From Isotricha intestinalis (taxonomy: Eukaryota > Ciliophora > Litostomatea > Vestibuliferida > Isotrichidae): a stretch of DNA of 19,757 nt. Below, piece by piece: positions 1 through 8,743 of this stretch; the first letter of the stretch is position 1; each line of letters opens with the position of its first letter. The stretch spans positions 1 through 19,757 of the forward strand of contig JAJJLU010004048.1 in the NCBI GenBank assembly GCA_023807065.1. The letters run 5' to 3'. The notes beneath the pieces were generated by a model, which was not told the origin of the DNA, did no database searches, and saw only the letters and a list, made by a program, of their open reading frames with translations. The position numbers were made by a program, and so were the translations under genes.

Positions 1-106
1 ATGTCTTTTCATAAAATCATTCATGTTTATTTCATTTGAATCATCATTATTTTTTGGTAAAGTTTTATTATTTTCTAAATCTTTTATTTTCTTTTCAAAT
101 TTTTTT
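1..106 (-). pseudogene. Inverted partial copy of the adjacent coiled-coil gene
   Basis: Bases 1-106 are an exact reverse complement of bases 1323-1428, inside the coiled-coil gene at 229-1809. I checked this block by block and found no mismatch. Read on the minus strand the fragment stays open and would encode about residues 366-400 of that protein, continuing off the left edge. The match ends in a poly-T run (eight T here, seven in the gene). Between 107 and about 200 only weak, gapped similarity to the upstream part of the gene can be imagined, with stops in all frames, and in such AT-rich DNA it may be chance. The fragment could be the edge of a truncated inverted duplicate or a chimeric assembly join; both are open. 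Confidence 0.75.
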
Positions 107-228
107 TAATTGTTTAATTGTTATTTTTTATATTTGATATTTTTTTAATTTATTTCATTATTTTTTCTTTTTTATTGAATATTTTTATTTTTTTTTAATT
201 TAAAACTTTACTTATTATTTACTATATA

Positions 229-1809
229 ATGGATAAAGCTAGAATCAGCGGTGATAATTTTTACAAAAGAGTTGGTAGTAGTCGGGGAAGAGATTTAATT
301 GGAAATTCATTAAATAATTTTTATCTTCCTTCTTCAAAATCTGAAAATTATTCAACTATAATTCAAATGTTAAAAAGTGATTTATTAACAATTCAAGATA
401 TGATTAATTCAAATAGTGGGGATATAAAAATGTATAAAATATTATCTAAAAGTCCAGGTTTAACTAAAAAACTTTCTGAAATTGAAGAAACAAAAAATAT
501 AAATAATTTCATTGATAAAATCACAGAACAAAGTGCAAATATTGATAAAATTAGTAAAATATATGGAACAAAAAATAATAATGAATGTATTCAAAAATTA
601 TATCTTGAATGTGGATTAAATGATTTACTTATTAAAAAAATTTACGATTATTTTACTATAATCAAATTAAAAATTAATAATGATGATTCTTATCAAGAGA
701 GTTTATCTAAAGTTATTGTTATTAAAGAATTTATTGAAAAAATAAAAACTAAAATAACAAATAATAATAATACATCAAATATAAAAAATCTTCCATCTAT
801 AACAAAAAACAATGAAACAGAAGAATTTCTAAAAATTAATACTTTAAATGAGTTATTAGATTTAAATTTAAAGAATAAAAAAATTGGAAGTCATGTAGTA
901 AAATTAGTTAATGATTATTTTAATAATTTAAATGTTAATATAATAAAAACAATTAATGAAAATGATAAAGAGAAAAATTATTTTAATGAAATTAAAAATT
1001 TAAAAGGCTCAGAAGTTGAAAAATTTTTTCTGTTGAAAGATATATATGACAAAATTTTCAAAAATATAAATGATAATTATGAACTTTTATTGAAAAAAAA
1101 TAATAATAACATAAATTTTAGGGATGAAATAAATCAAATGAATGAAAAACACGAAAAAGAAATAAAAGATTTAAAAAATAAATTTGAACAAGAAAAAGAA
1201 ATTTTAAAAAAAGCAATCAATGAAAATAAGGTTACAATTAGTGATATTGAAACCATTAAAAATGAAAAAAATAAGATAGAAGAAATGTATAAAAAACAAA
1301 TAGAAAATTTAAATGATGAAATAAAAAAATTTGAAAAGAAAATAAAAGATTTAGAAAATAATAAAACTTTACCAAAAAATAATGATGATTCAAATGAAAT
1401 AAACATGAATGATTTTATGAAAAGACATGAAGAAGAATATATGAAAATTCAAAAAGAAGCATTGAAGAAATTAGATAAAGAAATAAAAGATTTAAGTATA
1501 AAAGTGAATAATTTAACAGAAGAAAATAATATATTAAAATTAGATAATTCAGATATGAAAAAAAAATTAGATGCTATTAATAAAGAATTTGATGAAGAAT
1601 CTTATGAACAAGTTTTATTACAACAATTTGAAACAATGAAAAAAGCTTTTTCTAAAAGAATAGATGAATTAGCATTAAAAATAAATAATATTGAATTTGA
1701 TACTAGAAGAAAAATTTATCAATTAGAAGAAGATTTAAAAGAATCAGAACATTCAAAATCACTTTTCTTAGATCAAATACTTATATTAAGAAAACAATTA
1801 AATAAATAA
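229..1809 (+). CDS. Coiled-coil protein of unknown function
   Basis: This 526-residue protein is not recognised. The first 35 residues are polar and basic. Residues about 36-300 look helical and moderately ordered, with short Asn-rich loops near 180-190. From about 300 to the C-terminus it is almost continuous charged heptad-like sequence rich in Glu, Lys, Asn, Ile and Leu, as expected for a long coiled coil, with a low-complexity break near 380-390. There is no signal peptide, membrane segment or catalytic motif that I can see. The stop is TAA. The start is the first ATG of the frame. A scaffold or cytoskeletal role is a guess from the architecture only. A stretch of the coiled-coil region (1323-1428) is repeated exactly, inverted, at the left edge. 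Downstream lies a decayed GTPase gene on the opposite strand. Confidence 0.85.
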   Translation: MDKARISGDNFYKRVGSSRGRDLIGNSLNNFYLPSSKSENYSTIIQMLKSDLLTIQDMINSNSGDIKMYKILSKSPGLTKKLSEIEETKNINNFIDKITEQSANIDKISKIYGTKNNNECIQKLYLECGLNDLLIKKIYDYFTIIKLKINNDDSYQESLSKVIVIKEFIEKIKTKITNNNNTSNIKNLPSITKNNETEEFLKINTLNELLDLNLKNKKIGSHVVKLVNDYFNNLNVNIIKTINENDKEKNYFNEIKNLKGSEVEKFFLLKDIYDKIFKNINDNYELLLKKNNNNINFRDEINQMNEKHEKEIKDLKNKFEQEKEILKKAINENKVTISDIETIKNEKNKIEEMYKKQIENLNDEIKKFEKKIKDLENNKTLPKNNDDSNEINMNDFMKRHEEEYMKIQKEALKKLDKEIKDLSIKVNNLTEENNILKLDNSDMKKKLDAINKEFDEESYEQVLLQQFETMKKAFSKRIDELALKINNIEFDTRRKIYQLEEDLKESEHSKSLFLDQILILRKQLNK

Positions 1810-1899
1810 TCTTATAAATAATATTTCAAAAATGTTTATAATGTTTATTATAAACTTGTTTAACAACATTTACTTTGTTTTTGTTTGTCTTTTTTTTAT

Positions 1900-2450
1900 A
1901 TTTTATATTAATACTATGTAGATTTGTATTATTATCTTCCTTTTATTATTAATTATTTTTTGTGTCACATAAATTGTTATATCATCAATAATAGAAAGAT
2001 TTTTCAAAGCAAAAATTCATAAAATTGTAAATCATTCAAATTTGAATACTCTTTTCCTTTTATATAGGAATAAACTATATTTTGTTTATTATCTGCTTTA
2101 TTCCCAATTATAACAATAATACAATATTTAGAAATATCTCTTGTTTTAATAAAATTTACCAAAAATTTAATTTTTCAAAAGACTCATAATATTAATAATA
2201 TCATAAAATAAAAAAACTCAATTAGCATCTCTATAATAATAAGTTCTTATATTATGATATTGTTCTTGTCCTGCATTTTTCATAATTGATTTTAATATTT
2301 TTACCTTCTTAATTAAATCTTTTATTCTAAATTCTACATCAATATTTGGATTTTTTTCGATATTATTTCTTTACCAATTAAACATTGAAAAGAGTTGTTT
2401 TTCCTACTCCTGAATTTCCAACTATAATATAAATAAATTAGTTTAAACTT
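1900..2450 (-). pseudogene. Decayed Rab/Ras-like small GTPase
   Basis: The minus strand carries the signature motifs of a small GTPase in the right order but in a broken frame. The G1 P-loop reads IIVGNSGVGKTT (about 2395-2430). A frameshift follows, then a stretch resembling the Rab switch I strand (VEFRIKDL). The G3 region reads NAGQEQYHNIRTYYYRDAN (about 2223-2277), where the family has DTAGQE and the YYRGA segment. G4 reads GNKAD (about 2090-2107), and a recognisable C-terminal helix region follows. Several in-frame TGA/TAA stops and at least one frameshift interrupt it, and the G3 Asp is replaced by Asn. About 180 codons would be the normal family length, which fits the span. It is a clear gene corpse, apparently without function as a GTPase. 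The outer limits are approximate. Confidence 0.85.
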
Positions 2451-2580
2451 ACTTATTATTCATTTTTGAAACTTTAAATATTGATTTATATATAGATATT
2501 GTTTCATAATTAAATATTATATTTATATTACTGTTAAAATATAAATAAAAAAATATTTAAAAAATATATATAAATTTATT

Positions 2581-3963
2581 TTAACTAACTACTCTTTTTT
2601 TTCCTATTGCAGCCAAACTAATAGCAAAAGCAAAAATAGGTGAAAATGGCTTTCTAAAATCAATATTATATTCATTTTTACTGACTTTACCATGTTGTAA
2701 TAAAATATTATCTTCATCACCTTCTTCAATAATTTGAAAGTTTTTAGCAGAAGCTCTTTTAACTCTTCCATAAAAATTAAGAGTATAACAACCCATTTTT
2801 CTATTCCATCTAGGTTTTAAATTAATTAAATGAACAAAAGTGTTATCATTTTTAATAACATCAATATTAAAAAATCTAGGACAATCACCCATAATATTAG
2901 TATCATAATTAATTTTACCTAATAATCTTCTTTTTGTAAAAATTGATTTAGGGATTTTTTCATAAATATTATCTTCATATCCATTATCATAAACATTAAA
3001 TACTGTTCCCCAATAATTTACTTCAATTTCTCCTAAATAATAAGAACTATATTTTGAAAAATCATTTATATTTGTACTAACTATAAAATTTGAATTTTCT
3101 GATTCTCTTATTGCAAATAATTTTATAGTATCATCATTTTCTAAAGATAATTCATAATAATGAGGATAATCATCTCCAGTTAATAAATTCTCTTCACTTT
3201 TTTTCCTTAAAATTTTACCCACATTAAAATAATTATTTACATTAAAAAACTTTGATAAATTTTCATTTAATTTTTCATTAATTCCTTGAATAAATTTTAA
3301 ATTTGCTTTTGTTAATCCATTTCCTGAATTATAAACTATTTTATTATCTTCAAAAGTAAAAGGTGGATTTGCTAAAGGATTTAAATTCATATTTAAATAA
3401 GAAATCATAGTAAATTGAACAATATCATCAAAATTATATGAATCATATTTAATTCCTTTATAACCATTCATTTTATTTATAATATGTTTAACAAGGTAAT
3501 AAACATACATTCTTAATTTTTCTTCATTTAAAGTTGAAATTACTTGAATAAAAAATGTTATTCCATTTTCTCCAAGTTCATACAATAATTTATTTAAAAC
3601 TTCATTTTTTTTTTCTTTCATTTCACAAATAGTGAAAGCAAATAAGTATGAAATCATATTCTCTTTTGTATATAATATATCATATGAAGAATCATTTATT
3701 AATTCTAAGCAATCAATTAAAGAATCAATAGTAATTATATTTTGTTTTGATTGCAGTGAAATTTTAATATAGTTTTTTCCATTGTTTTTATTTAACTCTC
3801 TTTCAATAAAAGTTCCTTTTGTTTTACTTTTTAACATTTTATATGAAGTTGAACTTTGAAAAGAATCTAATTCAATATTTCCTTCAATTGGTTTGTCTCC
3901 ATAATTTTTTTGACCTGAATATTTTATTTCTATATCTATTATAATATATTCATTTGATTCCAT
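2581..3963 (-). CDS. Tubby-domain (TULP-like) protein
   Basis: This is a 460-residue protein whose C-terminal 200 residues match the tubby domain. Motifs in order are YLGEIEVNYWGTVFNVYDNG (309-328), the INYDTNIMGDCPRFFNI strand pair (352-367), LKPRWNRKMGCYTLNFYGRV (382-401), SAKNFQII (405-412), LLQHGKVSKNEYNIDFRKPFSP (421-442, trimmed family signature) and a closing hydrophobic helix near AFAISLAAIGKK. Tubby domains bind phosphoinositides and, in animals, help carry membrane proteins into cilia. The family's basic patch before the NYLIS strand is largely missing here (AIRESENSNFIVS), so lipid binding may differ. Residues 1-250 form a mostly helical region that I do not recognise. Stop TAA. 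It heads the left end of a five-gene minus-strand block, 97 bp from its upstream neighbour. Confidence 0.93.
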   Translation of the reverse strand: MESNEYIIIDIEIKYSGQKNYGDKPIEGNIELDSFQSSTSYKMLKSKTKGTFIERELNKNNGKNYIKISLQSKQNIITIDSLIDCLELINDSSYDILYTKENMISYLFAFTICEMKEKKNEVLNKLLYELGENGITFFIQVISTLNEEKLRMYVYYLVKHIINKMNGYKGIKYDSYNFDDIVQFTMISYLNMNLNPLANPPFTFEDNKIVYNSGNGLTKANLKFIQGINEKLNENLSKFFNVNNYFNVGKILRKKSEENLLTGDDYPHYYELSLENDDTIKLFAIRESENSNFIVSTNINDFSKYSSYYLGEIEVNYWGTVFNVYDNGYEDNIYEKIPKSIFTKRRLLGKINYDTNIMGDCPRFFNIDVIKNDNTFVHLINLKPRWNRKMGCYTLNFYGRVKRASAKNFQIIEEGDEDNILLQHGKVSKNEYNIDFRKPFSPIFAFAISLAAIGKKRVVS

Positions 3964-4060
3964 TTAAATAAAAAATTAATTTTTTTTGAAAGAAAAAAAC
4001 AAAATTCAATTTTATAATAAAATAAATTTATTGTGTTTAAAATTTTCATAAATATTAAAT

Positions 4061-6508
4061 TTAGTCTACTAATTGAGAAAAATAATCTTTTAATTGATCA
4101 TCACAAATTTCTTTTATAAAATCTTCCATTTGACATAAAATTATATTTTTTTTAATTGAGTTACAAACAATATACAAAATTTTATCTTTATTTGAATAAT
4201 AATATTTTCCATTATTTATATTCTCATTTAAAGTAGAACATGAAATATGTTTGATATTAATACTTTCTTTCTTTTGATTAAATTCATCTAATATAGTCAT
4301 TTCATTATAATCTCTATTAAATTTTCTTGAATATTCTTGATTTTTATATAGAAACATATAATGAATTTTTAATTTAGGATTTATTCTCTTATAATTTGCT
4401 ATTTTTAACCAAACACTAAGTTTTGTATTTAATTGATTATTATTTCTATAAAAATTATTATTATATTTTAATAATTCTCTATAAATTTGTTCATCATCTA
4501 TTAATAAATTAAATAGATGAAAATCTTTATTTATTTGATAAATATATTCATACATTAAAGTTTTTTTTATTTGTATTAAATATAATTCTGGGTAATTAAT
4601 TATTACTGCATCTATAATAGGAAATTTATGAGAAAAAAAATATAAACCATCTCTATTTAAATCTACTTCAATTGAAAATAAGTTTTCTCTTTCGAAAATA
4701 TCTTTTTCTCTACATAAAGATTTTACAACTTTTGGAATATTTAAAATTAATTGTTTTTGATAATCTGAATCGTTTTCGTCTTTTGCAAAATAATTAATTT
4801 GTAAATTTAATTTTTTTCTTTCTCCATATTTTTTTAAAATAATATATAACATTTCCTCAAGAAGAATCCCTTTTAAGACTTTTAATTCAGTTTGATTATA
4901 TAAATCAGTAAAATAATTTAAATCTAATTGTGAAAAATCAACTGATTTATAATAACCATCGAAATTGAAATTTGTGATAAAATTTTCAATAATTATATTT
5001 TTAAACTCAAATATTATATTATCCTTCCCATCAGGTAAAGGAATAAGAAAAAAATAATAATAATTTTTATATTTCCCATTAAAAAAAGAAAAAGTTGGTA
5101 TTGAAATAGAATTACATATAGTTCTATAACCAAAAAGATTTAAAATTAATTGAAGATATTCTCTTTGATTTAATTTATTTTGTTTAATATTATAAAAAAA
5201 TTGTTTTTCATAATTAAATTCTATTATTTTTAAATAATTTTGTTCATCATTTTTAAAATTACAATCAAACAAGAAATCTATTATAGAATAATTTTTATCG
5301 ATTATAGGGATAATATTTTGATTAAATTTTCTTTTAATATAATATAGAATTTCAGTTTGACTTAATATAGAAGTGCTTAAAAATATAATTCCATATAATA
5401 AAATTTCTTGATTATTTTTAAATTTTTTTTTCATTTCTCCAATAACTTCAATAATTAATTTATTTGATTCAAAATAATTCGAAGAAATAATTTTCACAAT
5501 TTTATAATGAGAATCAAAATTTCTATTTAAAAATCCATTCGCATTTTGCTTTAAATTTTCTATTTGATTTATCAAAAAATGTATATTATTATCATTATAA
5601 CAATTTTCATATGAATCAATGAAAAGGAATAAATTAATCTCTAAATTAATTTCATTTATTAAGAAATTAAATAAATCTGAAAATTTAAATAAAACATCAT
5701 GAAATGATTTTTCTTTTATTTCAAAATCAATTAAATCTTTTAAAACATTTTCAATTTCTTTTATTTCAGGTTTACTATAATATAAAAATGAAATATAAAA
5801 TATGATTTCATTCATAAAATATTCTTTAGGATCCTTTTTAAAATATTCATAATCTAATATTGAAATAATAAAATTTAAAGGATTTAATCTTAATAAACAT
5901 ATACTTAAATAAATAGAATAACTTTTTCCCATTCCACCTTCTCCAATAAATATAATATTATTTTGATTAGGTTTATTTTCTTTTATCATTCCCAAAATTT
6001 TTTGAAAAATTGAATTAGGTTGAATATATATTTTTTCATTTTTTAAATTAGGAGAAATTTGAATTTTTTCAATAAATTCAATAAAATCATATTTTTCATA
6101 TATTGAATCTATTTCTTCTTCTGGAATTCCATAAGGTGAATCTACTTTATTAAATAAATTTTTAGATAAAAAAGATTCTAAAAATGTTTTATATTCATTA
6201 CCAATTATTAAATTTTTTACTTCTTTTTTATCACAAAATTTTTTTTGAAATTCAATAATTCTTTTATATAATTTATTCTTTGGTTTAATTTTCTCATTTT
6301 CTATTTTTTCTTCTTTTCTTTTTGTTTTTCTATTAAGAAAATTAATTTCTACAGAAAATTCTTTAGGATAAAATTTTATTGAATGAATATTAATAAAATC
6401 AAATTGTCCTTCATTTATAAGAATAAAACAACCGTCAGAATAATTTAAAGGGAATGTTTTAGTTTCAATTTCTTCAGCACCATTAAAATCTTTTTCTTTA
6501 TCTGACAT
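4061..6508 (-). CDS. P-loop NTPase with PD-(D/E)XK-like C-terminal region (Crinkler-core-like)
   Basis: This is the largest intact protein here, at 815 residues. A Walker A motif GEGGMGKS lies at 189-196, preceded by a hydrophobic strand (NIIFI), and a Walker B-like strand LFLFIDSYEN ends in D298. The C-terminal part has a possible restriction-endonuclease-like core: a helix with E551/E552 (LLEEMLYII), then D633 in PIIDAVII, then Q646-I-K648 in LYLIQIKK. The D-x12-Q-x-K spacing fits the PD-(D/E)XK fold with Gln in place of Glu. NTPase plus nuclease is the core architecture described for Crinkler (CRN) effectors and related eukaryotic proteins derived from conflict systems. There is no obvious signal peptide; the N-terminal 150 residues are polar, with a basic run at 60-85. 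Stop TAA. Identification rests on motifs only, and another STAND-like ATPase is possible. Confidence 0.8.
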   Translation of the reverse strand: MSDKEKDFNGAEEIETKTFPLNYSDGCFILINEGQFDFINIHSIKFYPKEFSVEINFLNRKTKRKEEKIENEKIKPKNKLYKRIIEFQKKFCDKKEVKNLIIGNEYKTFLESFLSKNLFNKVDSPYGIPEEEIDSIYEKYDFIEFIEKIQISPNLKNEKIYIQPNSIFQKILGMIKENKPNQNNIIFIGEGGMGKSYSIYLSICLLRLNPLNFIISILDYEYFKKDPKEYFMNEIIFYISFLYYSKPEIKEIENVLKDLIDFEIKEKSFHDVLFKFSDLFNFLINEINLEINLFLFIDSYENCYNDNNIHFLINQIENLKQNANGFLNRNFDSHYKIVKIISSNYFESNKLIIEVIGEMKKKFKNNQEILLYGIIFLSTSILSQTEILYYIKRKFNQNIIPIIDKNYSIIDFLFDCNFKNDEQNYLKIIEFNYEKQFFYNIKQNKLNQREYLQLILNLFGYRTICNSISIPTFSFFNGKYKNYYYFFLIPLPDGKDNIIFEFKNIIIENFITNFNFDGYYKSVDFSQLDLNYFTDLYNQTELKVLKGILLEEMLYIILKKYGERKKLNLQINYFAKDENDSDYQKQLILNIPKVVKSLCREKDIFERENLFSIEVDLNRDGLYFFSHKFPIIDAVIINYPELYLIQIKKTLMYEYIYQINKDFHLFNLLIDDEQIYRELLKYNNNFYRNNNQLNTKLSVWLKIANYKRINPKLKIHYMFLYKNQEYSRKFNRDYNEMTILDEFNQKKESINIKHISCSTLNENINNGKYYYSNKDKILYIVCNSIKKNIILCQMEDFIKEICDDQLKDYFSQLVD

Positions 6509-6596
6509 TTATAAAAATCTTAAATTTAAAAAAATAAAATGAATATAATTTTTTTAAAAAATAAATTCTAGAAATATAAATATAACAAATATATGA

Positions 6597-7331
6597 TTAA
6601 GAATAAGGATTAGGAAAATTATTTCCATTATTATTATTATTAAAAACATTACTATCATAAGGATTAATTGGAGGAATATTATTATTATTTTCTGGATTAA
6701 ATTGAATATCAGTAGGATTACTAGGATCAACAGGAAGAATATATTCATCATTAAATTGGAAATTAATTCCTAATTCATTAACTAATAATTTTAATTTCAT
6801 CATTATTAAAGTATCATTAATAGGTCTAACTTGTAATCTCTCAATAATATTAGGATTAACTAATTTAGAATTATTATTATTACCATCTTCAACAAATGCT
6901 TTCCCATATTTTTCCCCAAAAATTTCAGTTAATTTTTGTAAATCTTCAATTTCAAATCTAGAAGAAGAATAAATTAAATTATGAATTGGAGCTATTAAAT
7001 CAACAGGACATTTATCATTAGATAACATATAAGTTACTTTTTCTTTTAAAATTTCACATATTGGTCCTAATATATCACATATTGTTATATAATCTTCTTC
7101 TCTTATTATTGTTTCCATTTTTACTTTTGCTAATTCTAAATTATTTTGTTGAAGTGCTGCTTTCACTTCTTCTCTTTTTTTTTTTATTAATCCTACTTTT
7201 TTATTTCTATATAAGTTTAGTTTTGTCTGACATACTAAAATATATGTTTTTAATTCATTTTTTGTTATTTCTTTTTTTGGAGGTTCAGGATCTTTAATTT
7301 CTTCTTCTCCATTCTCTTTTGATGGTTGCAT
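6597..7331 (-). CDS. IST1: IST1-like ESCRT-III protein
   Basis: This 244-residue protein matches the IST1 family, which binds CHMP1/Did2 and regulates the Vps4 ATPase during multivesicular-body formation and abscission. The IST1 core spans about residues 24-192: an N-terminal basic helix with LKTYILVCQTKLNLYRNKK, the KKREEVKAAL helix, the family signature AKVKMETIIREEDYITICDIL (67-87, shortened here), a middle helix around LIAPIHNLIYSSSRFEIEDL and the segment RPINDTLIMMKLKLLVNELGI (169-189). The last 50 residues are Pro/Asn-rich, and the MIT-interacting motif that ends human IST1 is not visible. Stop TAA. It sits 88 bp upstream of the NTPase gene start in the same orientation. I regard the family assignment as secure. 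Confidence 0.92.
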   Translation of the reverse strand: MQPSKENGEEEIKDPEPPKKEITKNELKTYILVCQTKLNLYRNKKVGLIKKKREEVKAALQQNNLELAKVKMETIIREEDYITICDILGPICEILKEKVTYMLSNDKCPVDLIAPIHNLIYSSSRFEIEDLQKLTEIFGEKYGKAFVEDGNNNNSKLVNPNIIERLQVRPINDTLIMMKLKLLVNELGINFQFNDEYILPVDPSNPTDIQFNPENNNNIPPINPYDSNVFNNNNNGNNFPNPYS

Positions 7332-7583
7332 TTTTTTAATTAATTTTGTATATTTTCCGTTATAAACAGATTTTTTTAAATTAATTTTTTTATATATTTT
7401 AATTTTTAAAATTTTTTATTATAAATATAATATTTTTTTTATAGTGAATTTCCTTATAATATATTTATAAGAAATAACTAGCTCAAATCTTGTTTAGAAT
7501 ATATAATAAATTCAAATAAAATAAAAAAGATAATACACAAATAAAAATTAAAATAATGAAACATCTTTAATAAATAAAATCTT

Positions 7584-8096
7584 TCAATTTTTTTTTTTAT
7601 TTTTCAATATTGTTAAAATTCCTAAATTATCTTCATCATCTCCTTCATTATCAGCATCCTCATCATTTTCTTTATTTTTAATTTTTTCTATTTTTTCAAC
7701 TTCATTATCAGAATCTAATTCATTAGCTTCTAAAACATAATCACTATCAGAATCTTCATTAAATTTTTTTCCTTTAGGATAAAAATAATTATCTTCTTCT
7801 TCTTTTTCTTTATCACTTTTTAAATTTTGTCCTGAAAAAATTTTTCTTTTAACAGGTTCAACATATCTAAAACTAATAATAAGTTTTCTTTTACATTCAT
7901 CATCAGTTAAAGGATGTTCTTCTTCATTTTTTAAATTAAAAGGATTTTTATTTGATAAATTTAAAAAACTTGGCATTCCAAATGAATCTTGTGGTTTAAG
8001 AACTGGAGTGTATACCATTGTTGGCGTCTTTGGCATTTCAAATTCATTTATTTCTTCTAATGATGTTGTTGGATTTAAAATTGGTGTGATTGACAT
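7584..8096 (-). CDS. Acidic, probably disordered protein of unknown function
   Basis: This is a 170-residue hydrophilic protein that I do not recognise. Residues 20-60 contain Pro- and Thr-containing short motifs (PKTPTMVYTP) that could be kinase sites. A short basic, more ordered patch follows (CKRKLIISFRYVEPVKRKIF, 88-107). The rest is dominated by Glu/Asp runs and ends in a Lys/Asn-rich tail. No membrane segment or catalytic motif is visible. It is the only intact gene in the window ending in TGA. If TGA were read as an amino acid, just 14 residues would be added before TAA, so a true stop is the simpler reading. It is co-directional with IST1, with 252 bp between them. Confidence 0.75.
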   Translation of the reverse strand: MSITPILNPTTSLEEINEFEMPKTPTMVYTPVLKPQDSFGMPSFLNLSNKNPFNLKNEEEHPLTDDECKRKLIISFRYVEPVKRKIFSGQNLKSDKEKEEEDNYFYPKGKKFNEDSDSDYVLEANELDSDNEVEKIEKIKNKENDEDADNEGDDEDNLGILTILKNKKKN

Positions 8097-8200
8097 TTTT
8101 TTTTTTAATTATTTTATAATTTTTTTCGTTAAAATATTTAAATTTTTTTATATTTTATTCTTTAGAGTTTTAAAAAAAAATTTTTTTGATTTTTTAAAAT

Positions 8201-8566
8201 TTATATGTCTTCTTCACGAGATTTTAATTCTTGGAAATAATTGAAATAATTATTTTTGTTACTTTTTAAATATTGATTATTTTTTTTATAGAAAAAACCT
8301 GAATTTTCCAAAGCTTCCACATACATATCAAAATGAATATATGTTTCATATTGAATTCTCTCTAAATCTTGTTTTTCATCCTCTTCTAAATTATCAAAAT
8401 TAAATTCTTTATCACTTTTTAAAAGTTGAAAATCTGTTCTAATCTTTACAAAATCTTTTTTTTGATAGTTATTTCTAATTTTTTCTACAAAATCATGTAA
8501 TATTGCTTTTAGTAAAATTATTTATATTTTACAATCTTTAAATTTTAAAACTTTCGGAAAATTCAT
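8201..8566 (-). CDS. Small protein gene with a predicted 27-nt intron
   Basis: From an ATG at 8566 to a TAA at 8201-8203 the minus strand is open except for one TAA at codon 15. That stop lies inside a 27-nt stretch (8506-8532) beginning GTAAAA, ending AAAG and holding TTTTACTAAAAG near its 3' end, like a short intron with a branch-point sequence. Splicing joins 34 nt of exon 1 to exon 2 and gives a 112-residue protein starting MNFPKVLKFKDSILHDFVEK, all in one frame. It is helical, charged and rich in Phe, Tyr, Asn and Lys. I do not recognise the family. Because 27 is a multiple of three, the frame is the same with or without splicing; only the stop is removed. The alternative is a slightly decayed gene. 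Confidence 0.6.
8506..8532 (-). other. Predicted 27-nt intron
   Basis: On the minus strand the segment starts GTAAAATATA and ends TTTTACTAAAAG. It has GT-AG ends, contains the only in-frame stop of the gene at 8201-8566, and carries an ACTAA element close to the acceptor. Introns this short are known in some protists. No transcript evidence is available here. Confidence 0.5.
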
Positions 8567-8743
8567 TTTATTTATTAAAGTATAAAAATAAAATAAATAA
8601 ATGGATAATTATAAATAAAATCATTTATAAAACATAAAAAAATAAAACATAAAAGAATGAAAAGATATTATAAAATTAACATGATAAAATAGTTAACTAT
8701 TAAAAGTATAAATAAAAAAAAATATCATAAATTTAATTTTAAT
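8567..8743. promoter_or_regulatory. Divergent intergenic region between the small gene and the E2 gene
   Basis: This 177-bp spacer separates two genes transcribed away from each other, so it must hold both start regions. It is almost pure A/T, with A-rich tracts on the strand of the E2 gene. No distinct promoter element can be separated from the background composition. Confidence 0.45.

Noticed and set aside
2428..2458. A 31-nt intron (GTAAGT...TATAG) at the 5' end of the Rab-like remnant
   Set aside because: The ends look good, but splicing there puts the start codon out of frame with the P-loop, and the remnant is broken elsewhere anyway.
7061..7297. Open plus-strand frame opposite the IST1 gene
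   Set aside because: It is Leu/Phe-rich low-complexity text produced by the complementary strand of an A-rich gene and has no homology signal.
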